From contig JAFRVK010000036.1 of assembly GCA_017441765.1 (NCBI GenBank), positions 1 through 64,000 on the forward strand: a stretch of 64,000 nt of DNA. Reading direction: 5' to 3'. A program made the translations under genes and the position numbers. This document shows positions 7,192 through 15,850 of the stretch, one piece after another. The stretch is from Erysipelotrichaceae bacterium (lineage in GTDB: Bacteria; Bacillota_I; Bacilli_A; Erysipelotrichales; Erysipelotrichaceae). The notes beneath the pieces were generated by a model, which was given only the letters and a program-made list of their open reading frames with translations, was not told the DNA's origin and searched no databases. Every line of letters starts with the position of its first letter. Positions within the stretch are counted from its first letter, which is position 1.

Positions 7192-8373
7192 CTAATACAG
7201 CAGCGTATCGACGCTTTCCAGCAGTTCCGCGATACGTTTCTTGCAGTGATCGATCAGCGCTTTGCCCTGTTCAGTCTCATATCCGTTGCGGCGTATCGTC
7301 CTTCTCAGGATGCGGGAATAGCCGATCAGTTTCGCTTTATCGGCGATCGCCTGGATCTTTTCCTCGTTCTTGTCGTCGAAATAGAGCCTTAAGGTCTTAT
7401 CCCAGATCTCGGTACCCATTTCGAAAGTGATGCCTAAGAAATCCAGCATGTTCTGATGATCCAGTTCGCAATAGCCCTGGTAGGCGTTAAAGATCGATGC
7501 AAACTCAAAGATCGGATAACCGGTACATAAGGTATCCATATCGATCAGCAGTACTTCATCGTTCTGCAGCATGACGTTCTTGACATGATAGTCGCCATGA
7601 AGCATATGCAGATCGTAAGGCACTTCCTCGACAAGTTTGCGCAGCTTGGAGGATTGTTCCTCCGGCAGGTGCAGTTTCAGGAAATCCGCCCAGCCCAGGA
7701 CGACTTCTTTCATATCCGGCATGACGCCTTCGTCGACTTCCGTGCCATGGATCTTCTTCAGAAGATCGACAGACATCCCAATGATTTCATCCAGGCGTGA
7801 CGGATCTTCGATGATCAGCTGGCAGAAAGATTTCGCATTCAGCAGTTCATAGACCGAACCGTAGCTGTCTCCGACTTTGACGACATCGTATGGGATGGCA
7901 GTCGGAATGCCCAGAATCAAGGCAGTCCTTGCGAGTTCACGTTCACGTTTGATATCAGGAAGGGAATCGGAATCATAATAGACCTTGACGATCGTATCCG
8001 GATCGATCCGATAGACCTTGCCATTGGCTCCCTGGCCAATGACTTCGCATCCCTCGATGGAAATCTGGCGGAACGCCTTACTGACGGACATCATCTGGGT
8101 AAAGCCGGTGATATCGAAGATCTCATAGACTTCACTGGAGACGTTGATGATCCTCAGATCGGCACATTCTTTTTTTAAACGGAGGATGATCCTTAATCCT
8201 GCACTGGAAATATACTGCAGATCGGAACAGTCGATCACCAAAGGCAGTCCGTTCTGTTCTGTACGGGCTTCCGTGATCTCCTTTTCAATACTTGCAGCAT
8301 TATTCGAATCGATATGTCCTTTCAGACAGATCACAAATTCATCTTCATGTTTCTTGACATCGATCAGTTCCAT
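7192..8373 (-). CDS. STAS domain fused to a TIGR02172-like small-molecule kinase
   Basis: A 393-residue fusion. The first 100 residues are a STAS (anti-sigma-factor antagonist) domain with the signature DLQYISSAGLR, whose second Ser (residue 57) aligns with the SpoIIAA phosphorylation site. The remainder is a kinase of the aminoglycoside-phosphotransferase fold: Gly-rich loop VIGQGANGKVYRI (about 111-123), a Lys in VKVYY, the Brenner motif HGDYHVKN and a metal-binding DMD. The phosphate acceptor is unknown. Phosphorylation of the STAS part by the adjacent RsbW-like kinase may gate the catalytic part; this is inference. Two ATGs are adjacent; I chose the second, six bases from GGAGG. Confidence 0.88.
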   Translation of the reverse strand: MELIDVKKHEDEFVICLKGHIDSNNAASIEKEITEARTEQNGLPLVIDCSDLQYISSAGLRIILRLKKECADLRIINVSSEVYEIFDITGFTQMMSVSKAFRQISIEGCEVIGQGANGKVYRIDPDTIVKVYYDSDSLPDIKRERELARTALILGIPTAIPYDVVKVGDSYGSVYELLNAKSFCQLIIEDPSRLDEIIGMSVDLLKKIHGTEVDEGVMPDMKEVVLGWADFLKLHLPEEQSSKLRKLVEEVPYDLHMLHGDYHVKNVMLQNDEVLLIDMDTLCTGYPIFEFASIFNAYQGYCELDHQNMLDFLGITFEMGTEIWDKTLRLYFDDKNEEKIQAIADKAKLIGYSRILRRTIRRNGYETEQGKALIDHCKKRIAELLESVDTLLY

Positions 8374-8387
8374 CATTTTCCTCCGTA

Positions 8388-10496
8388 TTAAAGATTCTTC
8401 TTGATCCTAAGAATGTTCTGACCATCCTTATACTCATAGGACACATCATCCATTGTTTTCTTCACCAGATAAACGCCTAATCCACCGATCATTCTGTTTT
8501 CGATATCCGCATTCACATCCGGATCTTCATTCAGCAGAGGATCATAAGGCATGCCATGGTCGATAAAAGTGATGATCACAGCCATCGGATCATTTTCCAC
8601 TTCCACTCTCACCGTAGCCGGGCCTGTTTCCGGATGATAGGCAAATTTGGCGATATTGCTGAATAGTTCATCGATCGCGACATCGATCTGCATCTGGGCT
8701 TTCAAAGGACAGTCCAGCGCTTCCAGTTTCTGATCCACAAAATCCGTTACGATTGGAATATTGTCGATCGTCGCTTCTATCGTTAATTCTTCCATCATAG
8801 ATCCTCCATTATATTGTAACGCCAGCATCGTGATATCGTCGAATTGCGGCGCGTCCTGTACGAATTCATCGATCTTTTCTTTCATATGCATCAGCAGTTC
8901 CCTGACTGAAGCGTTCGGTTTGTCATTCAGAGCCTGCAGCAGGCGCTCTTCACCGAAACGTTCCTTATCCTTGTTGGCAGCATCCGTCACGCCATCGGTA
9001 TAGACAAAGATACGGTTTCCCTTTTCCAGCTTCAGTTCATACGTGGAATAGGTACTGTTATCGATGCCTCCCAAAACGAATCCATGCCTGTCTTTAAACA
9101 TGCCGTATCTGTCGTCTTTCAGCAGTACGCAAGGGTATTCATGTCCCCCGTTGGATGCTTTCAGGACGCCTGTAGAGATCTCCAGGATGCCCAGCCATAC
9201 TGTTACGAACATTTCCATCGGATTGTTTCGGACGATACGTCTGTTGACTTCTTCCAGAATGGCAGCAGGATCGGTAATGCCGATGGTCGCAAGATTGCTG
9301 ATGATGATCTTGGAGGCCATCATAAACAGAGCGGCCGGAATGCCTTTGCCCGAAACATCCGCAATGACCAGAGCTAGATGATCGTCATCGATCAGGAAGA
9401 AATCGTAGAAATCTCCTCCGACTTCCTTGGCTGTATACATCGAAGCATAGATGTCGAATTCCTTCCGTTCCGGAAATGGCGGGAAGACGTTTGGCAGCAT
9501 GCCTTCCTGGATCTGGGATGCGACATCCAGTTCGGTCGCGATCCTTTCACGGTCTGCCGTGATTCTTGTGAGATCCCGGATATTCTCCTGCAGCTGCTTC
9601 TCCATGTCCGTCATGATCAGCGCCAGGCTTTCGATCTCGTCCCCGGTATGGATATCAAGATTGCTGAAATGCAAAGAGCTCATTTCCTCATCCTGATCCT
9701 GCACATAGGCACGGGCAGCCGCGTTGAGTTCCAGGATCGGATTAACCACCGTACGTTTCATCTTCCTGATGATGATATTGTCGATGAAGACCGTCACCAG
9801 CAGCATCAGCAGAAAGAACTGCCAGAGATAGGTCCTGACCCTTTCAGCGACATCGTTCAGCGAATAAGCGGTAACGATCGTTGCGATATCCCGACCGTTT
9901 CTGTTGATCGTGCCCGCTCCCGTACAGTTATACTGTCCGTCATGACGATCGAAGATGACCGGCATCAGAGAGCCCAGTTTTTCAAATGCGCTGAGCGTTT
10001 CCTGGCTGACTGTTTCGATATGACCTAAAGGATGCGGATCACTGTTTCTGCTGACTTCAAACAGATACAGAAAATGACTTTCATCGACCATCTGGCCGAT
10101 GATGATCGATTCCGCTTTGTCTGTCTCCATGAATTCAGTCAGGATATCCTGGATCTTGTTGTAGCGGATGTCTTTCAATCCTTCAAAGGCTTTATAGTAT
10201 GCCACACTTTCAGGATCGCTGCGGATCGATTCATCCAGATCATCATAGATGTTTTCTGCTTCTTTCACGATTCTTCCGATCAGATCGGGATCGATCGCCA
10301 GAACGAGATTATCCGCCAGGATCGTCGCCTTTTCACTATATTGGGACTTGAGGTTGTTGGAATAGAAAGCCAATCCGAAAACAAGTGCAATCAGCGCCAG
10401 AACCGTTGAAAACATCAGTATCGTATGAAACATCTTGGCGCTTAACGAATTATGAAGGCGCTCAAGATAATTCATGTCGCGGACGCTTTTTTTCAT
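8388..10496 (-). CDS. Membrane SpoIIE-type phosphatase with HAMP and fused RsbW-like kinase domain
   Basis: A 702-residue signalling protein. Order: TM1 (22-45), an extracellular sensor region (46-222), TM2 (223-243), a HAMP-like linker and coiled coil (245-330), a PP2C/SpoIIE phosphatase (about 345-565) with GGDFYD, DVSGKG, YTDGVTDA and DDIT metal ligands, then a GHKL ATPase of SpoIIAB/RsbW type (about 572-702) with the N-box DELFSNIAKFAY and the ATP-lid motifs DHGMPYD and GGLGVYLV. One chain thus carries both activities of a partner switch: a kinase for STAS serines and a phosphatase that removes the phosphate under control of an external signal. Three STAS proteins in the same operon are the natural substrates. 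AGGAG is nine bases upstream of the ATG. Confidence 0.93.
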   Translation of the reverse strand: MKKSVRDMNYLERLHNSLSAKMFHTILMFSTVLALIALVFGLAFYSNNLKSQYSEKATILADNLVLAIDPDLIGRIVKEAENIYDDLDESIRSDPESVAYYKAFEGLKDIRYNKIQDILTEFMETDKAESIIIGQMVDESHFLYLFEVSRNSDPHPLGHIETVSQETLSAFEKLGSLMPVIFDRHDGQYNCTGAGTINRNGRDIATIVTAYSLNDVAERVRTYLWQFFLLMLLVTVFIDNIIIRKMKRTVVNPILELNAAARAYVQDQDEEMSSLHFSNLDIHTGDEIESLALIMTDMEKQLQENIRDLTRITADRERIATELDVASQIQEGMLPNVFPPFPERKEFDIYASMYTAKEVGGDFYDFFLIDDDHLALVIADVSGKGIPAALFMMASKIIISNLATIGITDPAAILEEVNRRIVRNNPMEMFVTVWLGILEISTGVLKASNGGHEYPCVLLKDDRYGMFKDRHGFVLGGIDNSTYSTYELKLEKGNRIFVYTDGVTDAANKDKERFGEERLLQALNDKPNASVRELLMHMKEKIDEFVQDAPQFDDITMLALQYNGGSMMEELTIEATIDNIPIVTDFVDQKLEALDCPLKAQMQIDVAIDELFSNIAKFAYHPETGPATVRVEVENDPMAVIITFIDHGMPYDPLLNEDPDVNADIENRMIGGLGVYLVKKTMDDVSYEYKDGQNILRIKKNL

Positions 10497-10504
10497 CTGC
10501 TCTC

Positions 10505-11587
10505 CTAAATCAGTCCGAAATGTTTCAAAGCGTTCATGATGCCATCTTCATCGACTGAAGTCGTGACATAATCCGCCTTCTGTTTCAGTTTATCCTTGCC
10601 ATTGCCCATCGCCACACCGATACCGGCAAAGCGCAACATATCCATATCATTCTCGCCATCGCCGAAGGCCATGGACTGCGAACGGGTCAGATCCTCCTTA
10701 TCCAGGAATTTCTGTATGCCTGCCGCCTTCCCTCCAGTCTTAGCGATGATGTCGATGCCAGTCTCGTTCCAGCTGGTGATCGTGCAATGATCCAGCATCT
10801 CTTCCAGCTTCATTCTGGTATCGCTGTCTACGAATGCCAGGCACTGATAGATGTTTTCTCCCTGATATTCACCGATATCCGGAACCGTACCATGCGTCGA
10901 CAGCTGTGTCTGTATCACGACGTCATCGACGTAGTTGATGTAGCGCTGTTTCTCGCCGATCAGCACGAACGGGATCTTGCCTGCCTTAAAGATGTTGACC
11001 AGGATATCCAGTTCTTCGGCAATGATCGCATTCCCCGCAAACATCTGTTCATTCTCGTCCAGACAGATATTGCCATTGAGCGTCAGATAGCCATCGAAAT
11101 GAATATCATCCAGCGGCAGTTTCTTGATTTCTGCAATATCCCTTCCGGTCGCGATCACGACTCTGATTCCTTTTTCCTGTACCATTGCGATGGCTTCTTT
11201 CGTGCTTTCAGGAACCTTTCCTGTTGCAGGCGAAAGCAAGGTGCCATCGATATCAAAAAAGATCACTCTGGTATCAGGTGCAGCGTTGCTTACTTTCATT
11301 ACCGTAAACAGGCCTGTAAATCCTGACAGATCAAAGACATCATAGACGACGTCATTGACGTTTATAAAAGTGATCTTGCTGTTGGCATAGGCTTTTCTGA
11401 GAAAAAGAATGACTCTCAATCCGGAAGAAGAAATGTATTCGGTCTCGTTGAAATCAAAAACGATGTCATGTTCATCATCAAGATTGGCATTCACAAACTC
11501 TTCAAATTCCTTTGAAGTATTGCTGTCGATCCTTCCGAAGGGCCGGATAATGATCTGCTGATCATTTACTTCTTTTTCAAATTTCAT
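10505..11587 (-). CDS. STAS domain fused to a HAD (Cof-type) phosphatase
   Basis: A 360-residue fusion. Residues 1-98 are a STAS domain with YISSSGLR, where Ser54 aligns with the phosphorylated Ser of SpoIIAA. From about residue 107 it is a Cof-type HAD hydrolase: motif I FFDIDGTLL (Asp112, Asp114), motif II ATGRD, a C2-type cap, and motif IV AFGDGENDMDML. Cof-type enzymes dephosphorylate sugar phosphates, nucleotides or flavins. A STAS domain directly joined to such an enzyme suggests output through enzyme activity rather than a sigma factor. It is five bases downstream of the lone STAS gene and eight bases upstream of the phosphatase-kinase gene. The frame is continuous, so the fusion is not an assembly of two genes. 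Confidence 0.9.
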   Translation of the reverse strand: MKFEKEVNDQQIIIRPFGRIDSNTSKEFEEFVNANLDDEHDIVFDFNETEYISSSGLRVILFLRKAYANSKITFINVNDVVYDVFDLSGFTGLFTVMKVSNAAPDTRVIFFDIDGTLLSPATGKVPESTKEAIAMVQEKGIRVVIATGRDIAEIKKLPLDDIHFDGYLTLNGNICLDENEQMFAGNAIIAEELDILVNIFKAGKIPFVLIGEKQRYINYVDDVVIQTQLSTHGTVPDIGEYQGENIYQCLAFVDSDTRMKLEEMLDHCTITSWNETGIDIIAKTGGKAAGIQKFLDKEDLTRSQSMAFGDGENDMDMLRFAGIGVAMGNGKDKLKQKADYVTTSVDEDGIMNALKHFGLI

Positions 11588-11592
11588 GCCGC

Positions 11593-11889
11593 TTATTCAA
11601 TTGTAAAGATATCGGCAAAACCGGTAACTTCAAAAATCTCCCGGATCACGTCGTTGATGTTGGTGATCTTCATCGTGCCCTGTTCTGCCATTTTCTTATA
11701 GGAAGTCAGCAGAACTCTTAAACCTGCCGATGAGATGTACTCCAGATCGCTGAAATCAAAGACCAGTTCCTCGACGCCTTCCAGCGATTCATCCAGCACC
11801 GCTTCCAGTTCCGGTGCGCTCACCGAATCCACTCTGCCCTTTACAGCTAACGTCAGTTTGTTCTCTTCCAAATTCTTATTTACTTCCAT
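11593..11889 (-). CDS. Stand-alone STAS protein (anti-sigma-factor antagonist type)
   Basis: A 98-residue protein consisting only of a STAS domain. The core motif DLEYISSAGLR places Ser54 at the SpoIIAA/RsbV phosphorylation position. The family binds an RsbW/SpoIIAB-type kinase when unphosphorylated. It is likely the central switch protein of this operon, competing with the two fused STAS domains for the GHKL kinase domain encoded two genes downstream. I see no sigma factor or separate anti-sigma gene nearby, so the final target is open. Confidence 0.92.
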   Translation of the reverse strand: MEVNKNLEENKLTLAVKGRVDSVSAPELEAVLDESLEGVEELVFDFSDLEYISSAGLRVLLTSYKKMAEQGTMKITNINDVIREIFEVTGFADIFTIE

Positions 11890-11948
11890 CTTCTACCTCA
11901 CTTTCTGCAGGCTATAGTATCGCCAGCCTGCCAAGCATGTTTCTGTCT

Positions 11949-12773
11949 TTATTTCTTTCTTTGCGGTTTTTCATCAAATAACGAGTCCATATAGAACAGC
12001 GGTCTGAGTTTATGTGCTTTCAGTTCTTCATAAACGATCTGGGTCGTCTGGATCCTCACCGCGCCTGCCTTGTGTGCCGGACAGTTGATCATGAGCGAAT
12101 ACAGAACGCCATTCTCATCGATCGAGACGATACCATTGTAGTTGATCTTTTTCAGGTTTTTCACTTCCGCTTTGGACCGTTCCGCGATCTTGTTCATGGC
12201 TTCGTCGATCTTCTCTCTCGGTGTTTCGAATTCGAAATAGTAGCTCAGAAAGAACTGGTCCTTGATCTTTTCGATCGATGTAATTACCGAGTTGTTTACC
12301 GTATACGTCGAATTGCTTCCGATCGAACGGAATTTAGTGACACGCGCGCTGAAGTACGAAACATCGCACATCTCTCCGTTCCAGCGTACCATGTCTCCCA
12401 CTTTATAGAAATTGTTGTTGTAGATGCTGATGCCGGCAAGGATGTCTTTCAGAGTATCCTGAAGAGCCAAGCCGACGATGGTAGCCATGATGCCTAAACC
12501 GGCAAGGATGCTGGCGACATTGACGCCATTGAGATGCAGAACCACGACCACGGCGCAGATGATGACGATATACTGCAGGACACCGAATATCATACCGATA
12601 AAGGTGTTCTTGTGCTGTTCATCTTTTCCGGAATAAGCGACTTTCTTGATCAGATACTGTTTGATGAAACGCAGTATCACCAGCGCGAACGCCGTAACCA
12701 AAACGCTCCCGATGAACGCTCCCGACTGCAGATATTTCAATAATCTGCTGTAATCTTTACCTATTGTATCCAT
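11949..12773 (-). CDS. MscS-family mechanosensitive channel
   Basis: A 274-residue small-conductance channel homologue. The N-terminal half has hydrophobic segments around 18-35 and 55-105. The last of these is the pore-lining helix, rich in Gly/Ala (SILAGLGIMATIVGLALQDTLKDILAG), typical of MscS TM3. The cytoplasmic beta domain follows (GDMVRWNGEMCDVSYFSARVTKFRS). The family releases solutes on hypo-osmotic shock. It is the first gene of the operon that continues with the STAS module, 59 bases before the lone STAS gene, which suggests that signalling and osmotic or envelope state are linked. Confidence 0.9.
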   Translation of the reverse strand: MDTIGKDYSRLLKYLQSGAFIGSVLVTAFALVILRFIKQYLIKKVAYSGKDEQHKNTFIGMIFGVLQYIVIICAVVVVLHLNGVNVASILAGLGIMATIVGLALQDTLKDILAGISIYNNNFYKVGDMVRWNGEMCDVSYFSARVTKFRSIGSNSTYTVNNSVITSIEKIKDQFFLSYYFEFETPREKIDEAMNKIAERSKAEVKNLKKINYNGIVSIDENGVLYSLMINCPAHKAGAVRIQTTQIVYEELKAHKLRPLFYMDSLFDEKPQRKK

Positions 12774-12841
12774 ACGCTATCATTATACACTCATTCTATC
12801 CAAATCACGATTCTACATTCTCTCCCATACGTATATTTACG

Positions 12842-13387
12842 CTATGAGACCGTGTATATCCGGTATTCCTTTCCTTCCAGCGTCTTCCAGGTGAATGTTT
12901 TATTCTCCAAGATCATATATCCCCTTGGCGTATCGTTTTTGGGCATTGACACAGATCCTGGGTTCATATAGATATAGCCATCGGATTCTTCGCATGCAGG
13001 AACATGCGTATGACCATGCAGAAGGATGTCTCCTGTTTTCAATGGAGGAAGATGATTTCTGTTGAAGATATGTCCATGGGTGATATAGATCATCCGGCTC
13101 TCTAAAGGAAGCAGTGCGAATTCTGCCAGAACAGGAAATTCCAGAACGGCCTGATCGACTTCCGCTTCACAGTTTCCCCGTACCGCGAAGATCTCCTCTT
13201 TTTTCTCGTTCAGCATGGCCATCACCTGTTTGGGGGCATAGTCTTCCGGCAAGTCGTTTCTCGGACCGTGATACAAAATATCGCCCAGAAGCAGCAGCCT
13301 ATCCGCTTTTTCTTTTTCATAAGCATCCATCAGTTCCCTGCAGTATCTGGCTGAGCCATGGATATCGGATGCGATCATCAGTTTCAT
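12842..13387 (-). CDS. yfcE: YfcE/MJ0936-type metallophosphodiesterase
   Basis: A 181-residue cytoplasmic calcineurin-fold enzyme. Metal-binding motifs are visible in order: ASDIHGS, LLLGDILYHG, VRGNCE, ITHGHIFN and LHGHTHVP, followed by the family's MNPGSVSMPK loop. YfcE-type enzymes hydrolyse phosphodiesters such as bis-p-nitrophenyl phosphate in vitro; the physiological substrate is unclear. AAAGGAG lies eight bases before the ATG. It seems to be a single gene between the PfkB operon and the MscS-STAS operon. Confidence 0.9.
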   Translation of the reverse strand: MKLMIASDIHGSARYCRELMDAYEKEKADRLLLLGDILYHGPRNDLPEDYAPKQVMAMLNEKKEEIFAVRGNCEAEVDQAVLEFPVLAEFALLPLESRMIYITHGHIFNRNHLPPLKTGDILLHGHTHVPACEESDGYIYMNPGSVSMPKNDTPRGYMILENKTFTWKTLEGKEYRIYTVS

Positions 13388-13456
13388 TTATGATACTCCT
13401 TTCGTTCTTGTATTCTTCAGTTTTATCATAAAACACAAACACTGTTTTCTTTATAA

Positions 13457-13500
13457 GAAAGGCTCGGTTTCAGGTATGAAATCAAGCCTTGGATTTTTTT
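13457..13500. terminator. Imperfect hairpin at the end of the sugar operon
   Basis: AAGGCT-N3-TTTC pairs with GAAA-N3-AGCCTT just after the last gene of the operon. The T-run is better on the plus strand; on the minus strand only TCTT follows, so termination may be partial. Confidence 0.45.
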
Positions 13501-13512
13501 CAATGCGACAAG

Positions 13513-14475
13513 TCAATCTGATAATTTCTTATAGTATTCATTCGCAAGCTTTCTGGCAAGTTCTTCATCTTCCGAAGCATACAATGGCCAAGGGCCGGAC
13601 TGTGCCGCATTGAAGCCTGCAGAAATCGCTGCCATGATGCCTGTCATCAATGGGTCCTGACCGGTCTCGCACCAGGCTGCCATTGCCGCTGCGGTCGAAC
13701 AGTTTCCGCAGCCCATCGGATCGACAGATTCTCTGATATCGATCAGCGGGACGAAGACCGCTTTCTTTGACGTGAGCACATAAGCGCCTCGATTGCCGCA
13801 GCGATAGTAGCACATCTCGAATTCCGGGAAATCCTGCAGTCTGGCGATGATGTCTTCATCCCTGTCTTTAGGGATATCAAATAAAACGGATGCCTCATTG
13901 CTGTTGAGAGACCACAGTCCTGCGATCCTTACCGCATCCTTGAGCTTTTCCAGATTGAAATACGGATAAGGAAGATCCTCCTCGTTGTTTACCAGTTCAT
14001 ACATGAAACGGATCCCGTATTTCTCTCTCATCTTGCGGATCTTGTCGAAACAGACCGTATCCGGAAGATGCGGATGATGATAGACCGCGATCGTATCAGG
14101 ATCGATATTGGCTTCGATCTGTTCCATCCTGAGTTCCATCATGCCTTGCAGATACGTATCATAAACCAGTCCGGAATGCGTCGGCGCGAAAGCGTAGGCT
14201 CCGCTTTCCGTATGTTTCATGCAGACGTGAGCAGTGTAGTCCTGTTCATAGCTGATGCCTTCTGCTGTCAGTCCATTATTTTTCAGCCAGGGTAGATAGT
14301 GTTCATCGAAGTCGAACTTCCCGCCATTGGCGACCATTTTCACGTCTCTGCTCCACAGGCGGATCCCCGAAGTCGCATACAGAGCCTGTCCGCCCATATG
14401 CTCACCCAGCTGCTTGCCATCAAGAGAGATCACCGAATCATATAAGATATTCCCGCATGCCAGATATTTTGCCAT
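13513..14475 (-). CDS. PfkB-family sugar-kinase-like protein with Asp-to-Asn catalytic change
   Basis: A 320-residue ribokinase-fold protein: N-terminal ACGNILYDSV, the GG hinge in HMGGQALYAT, and the C-terminal anion-hole region ESVDPMGCGNCSTAAAMAAW. In PfkB kinases this last motif reads DTxGAGD, and its final Asp is the catalytic base. Here it is Asn, and the neighbouring Ala is Cys. The enzyme may therefore be inactive as a kinase, use another base, or serve as a sugar sensor. It ends the large transport operon, 28 bases behind the carboxylesterase, where a kinase for the imported sugar would be expected. Two ATGs are adjacent; the second is six bases from AGGAG. Confidence 0.85.
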   Translation of the reverse strand: MAKYLACGNILYDSVISLDGKQLGEHMGGQALYATSGIRLWSRDVKMVANGGKFDFDEHYLPWLKNNGLTAEGISYEQDYTAHVCMKHTESGAYAFAPTHSGLVYDTYLQGMMELRMEQIEANIDPDTIAVYHHPHLPDTVCFDKIRKMREKYGIRFMYELVNNEEDLPYPYFNLEKLKDAVRIAGLWSLNSNEASVLFDIPKDRDEDIIARLQDFPEFEMCYYRCGNRGAYVLTSKKAVFVPLIDIRESVDPMGCGNCSTAAAMAAWCETGQDPLMTGIMAAISAGFNAAQSGPWPLYASEDEELARKLANEYYKKLSD

Positions 14476-14503
14476 CATCTTCTCCTATCGGTTATGAAAC
14501 ATA

Positions 14504-15850
14504 TCACTTCATCTGAGATCCTTTGCCATTGAACCACATTGCTCGGCCATTTGTATTGTAAGGTTCCCAGCAAGGCAGTCCATCGCTGTTTGGATCGCCT
14601 GTCATAGCGAAATTAGCCCAATATTGATTCATCTGTTCACTTAAATCATAATCTTCTTCTGTGTACGGTCTCCAGCAACCGTCCAGGGTTTTGAACTGAT
14701 AGCGGTTGTCACAGGAATGTGGAACTCCCGCATCATCTCCCGGCTGCTCCTGGTTGAACACATACATGTAGATATTCTTATGTTTATTCTTATCATAAAC
14801 TTCACAGAGATCTCTGATCTGGCCATACATATCCATACCCATGAAAGCCGGCTTGCTGTTGGCTCCTTCGTCTGCGGTACAGCCAATGATGATATCGACA
14901 TCATCCGGAAGCAGATCTTCCCGGATGCAGGTATCGATATTGTCGGTGAGCACATAGCCATCGGTATAGATGTTGAAGCCTCTCATGAAACCGAGCCTGT
15001 CGTTGGTAATCCTTAAGGTATCGGAATCCAGCTGCCGCATTTCATTGATGTTTCTGCAGCCTGTCATCTCCATGAATTCCTGACCCAGCTGTTCCATCTC
15101 ATCTCTGTTGCGCTCTTCCATGAAACGGCCCAGACCGCCTGCAGACTGGATCGAGACATGGCGAATCATCCCTTTCGTCAGAGGTGAACAAAGCAGTGAC
15201 AATGTCGACCTTCCTCCGGAGGACTGCCCGAAGACTGTGATATTCTTTGGGTCTCCGCCAAAGGCTTCAACATTTTCATAAACCCACTTTAATGCCTGGA
15301 TCTGATCCATCAGACCGTAGTTTCCGCTCGTTCCAGAAGAGCTTTCTTTGGCAAGTTCCGGATGCGCAAAGAAACCGAAGACGTTCAGACGGTAGGTGAT
15401 CGAAACCACGATACAGCCTTTGGAACAGAATGCGTCTCCGCAGTATTCATAATCGGAGCCATACCACTGCTGGCAGCCTCCGCCATGGATATAAAACAGA
15501 ACCGGAAGTTTTTCTTCTTTTGTTTCTGCAGGCGTGTAGATATTCAGATAGAGACAATCCTCGGACATTTTCGGAGGATAAGGATAGTTTGGTATAAGAA
15601 TGTAAGGATGTTCATCAGAGTTGGTGACATCATCGATCGCATCTGACCAGCGGTCATACTGCACACAGGCAGGACCAAAGGTATCGCAGACCTTGACGCC
15701 CTCGAATGGTTCCGGATCTTCCGGAGCTTTCCAGCGTCTCTCTCCGATCGGCGGTTTCGCATATGCGATCCCTCGAAACAGAGAGTATCCCGCATTGGAA
15801 TCGGCTGCCTGATAGGTTCCATATTTCGTTTCAGCGATTCTCAGTCTCAT
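14504..15850 (-). CDS. Type-B carboxylesterase
   Basis: A 448-residue carboxylesterase of the cholinesterase-like family: FRGIAYAKPPIGERRW near the N-terminus, EDCLYLNIYTP, oxyanion loop YIHGGG, nucleophile elbow FGQSSGG, the acid in the CTADEGAN region, and a catalytic His in VPHSCD. It lacks a signal peptide, so it should act in the cytoplasm on ester-bearing small molecules. At about 450 residues it is slightly shorter than the usual 500. Its ATG overlaps the stop of the ABC ATPase gene by four bases. A second paralogue lies at 28.7 kb. The substrate may be an acylated sugar brought in by this operon's transporter. Confidence 0.9.
   Translation of the reverse strand: MRLRIAETKYGTYQAADSNAGYSLFRGIAYAKPPIGERRWKAPEDPEPFEGVKVCDTFGPACVQYDRWSDAIDDVTNSDEHPYILIPNYPYPPKMSEDCLYLNIYTPAETKEEKLPVLFYIHGGGCQQWYGSDYEYCGDAFCSKGCIVVSITYRLNVFGFFAHPELAKESSSGTSGNYGLMDQIQALKWVYENVEAFGGDPKNITVFGQSSGGRSTLSLLCSPLTKGMIRHVSIQSAGGLGRFMEERNRDEMEQLGQEFMEMTGCRNINEMRQLDSDTLRITNDRLGFMRGFNIYTDGYVLTDNIDTCIREDLLPDDVDIIIGCTADEGANSKPAFMGMDMYGQIRDLCEVYDKNKHKNIYMYVFNQEQPGDDAGVPHSCDNRYQFKTLDGCWRPYTEEDYDLSEQMNQYWANFAMTGDPNSDGLPCWEPYNTNGRAMWFNGKGSQMK

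Noticed and set aside
10505-11889. STAS fusions as artefacts of a frameshift joining two genes
   Set aside because: Frames are continuous through the joins, linkers are short, and each gene has its own start with correct spacing to the neighbours.
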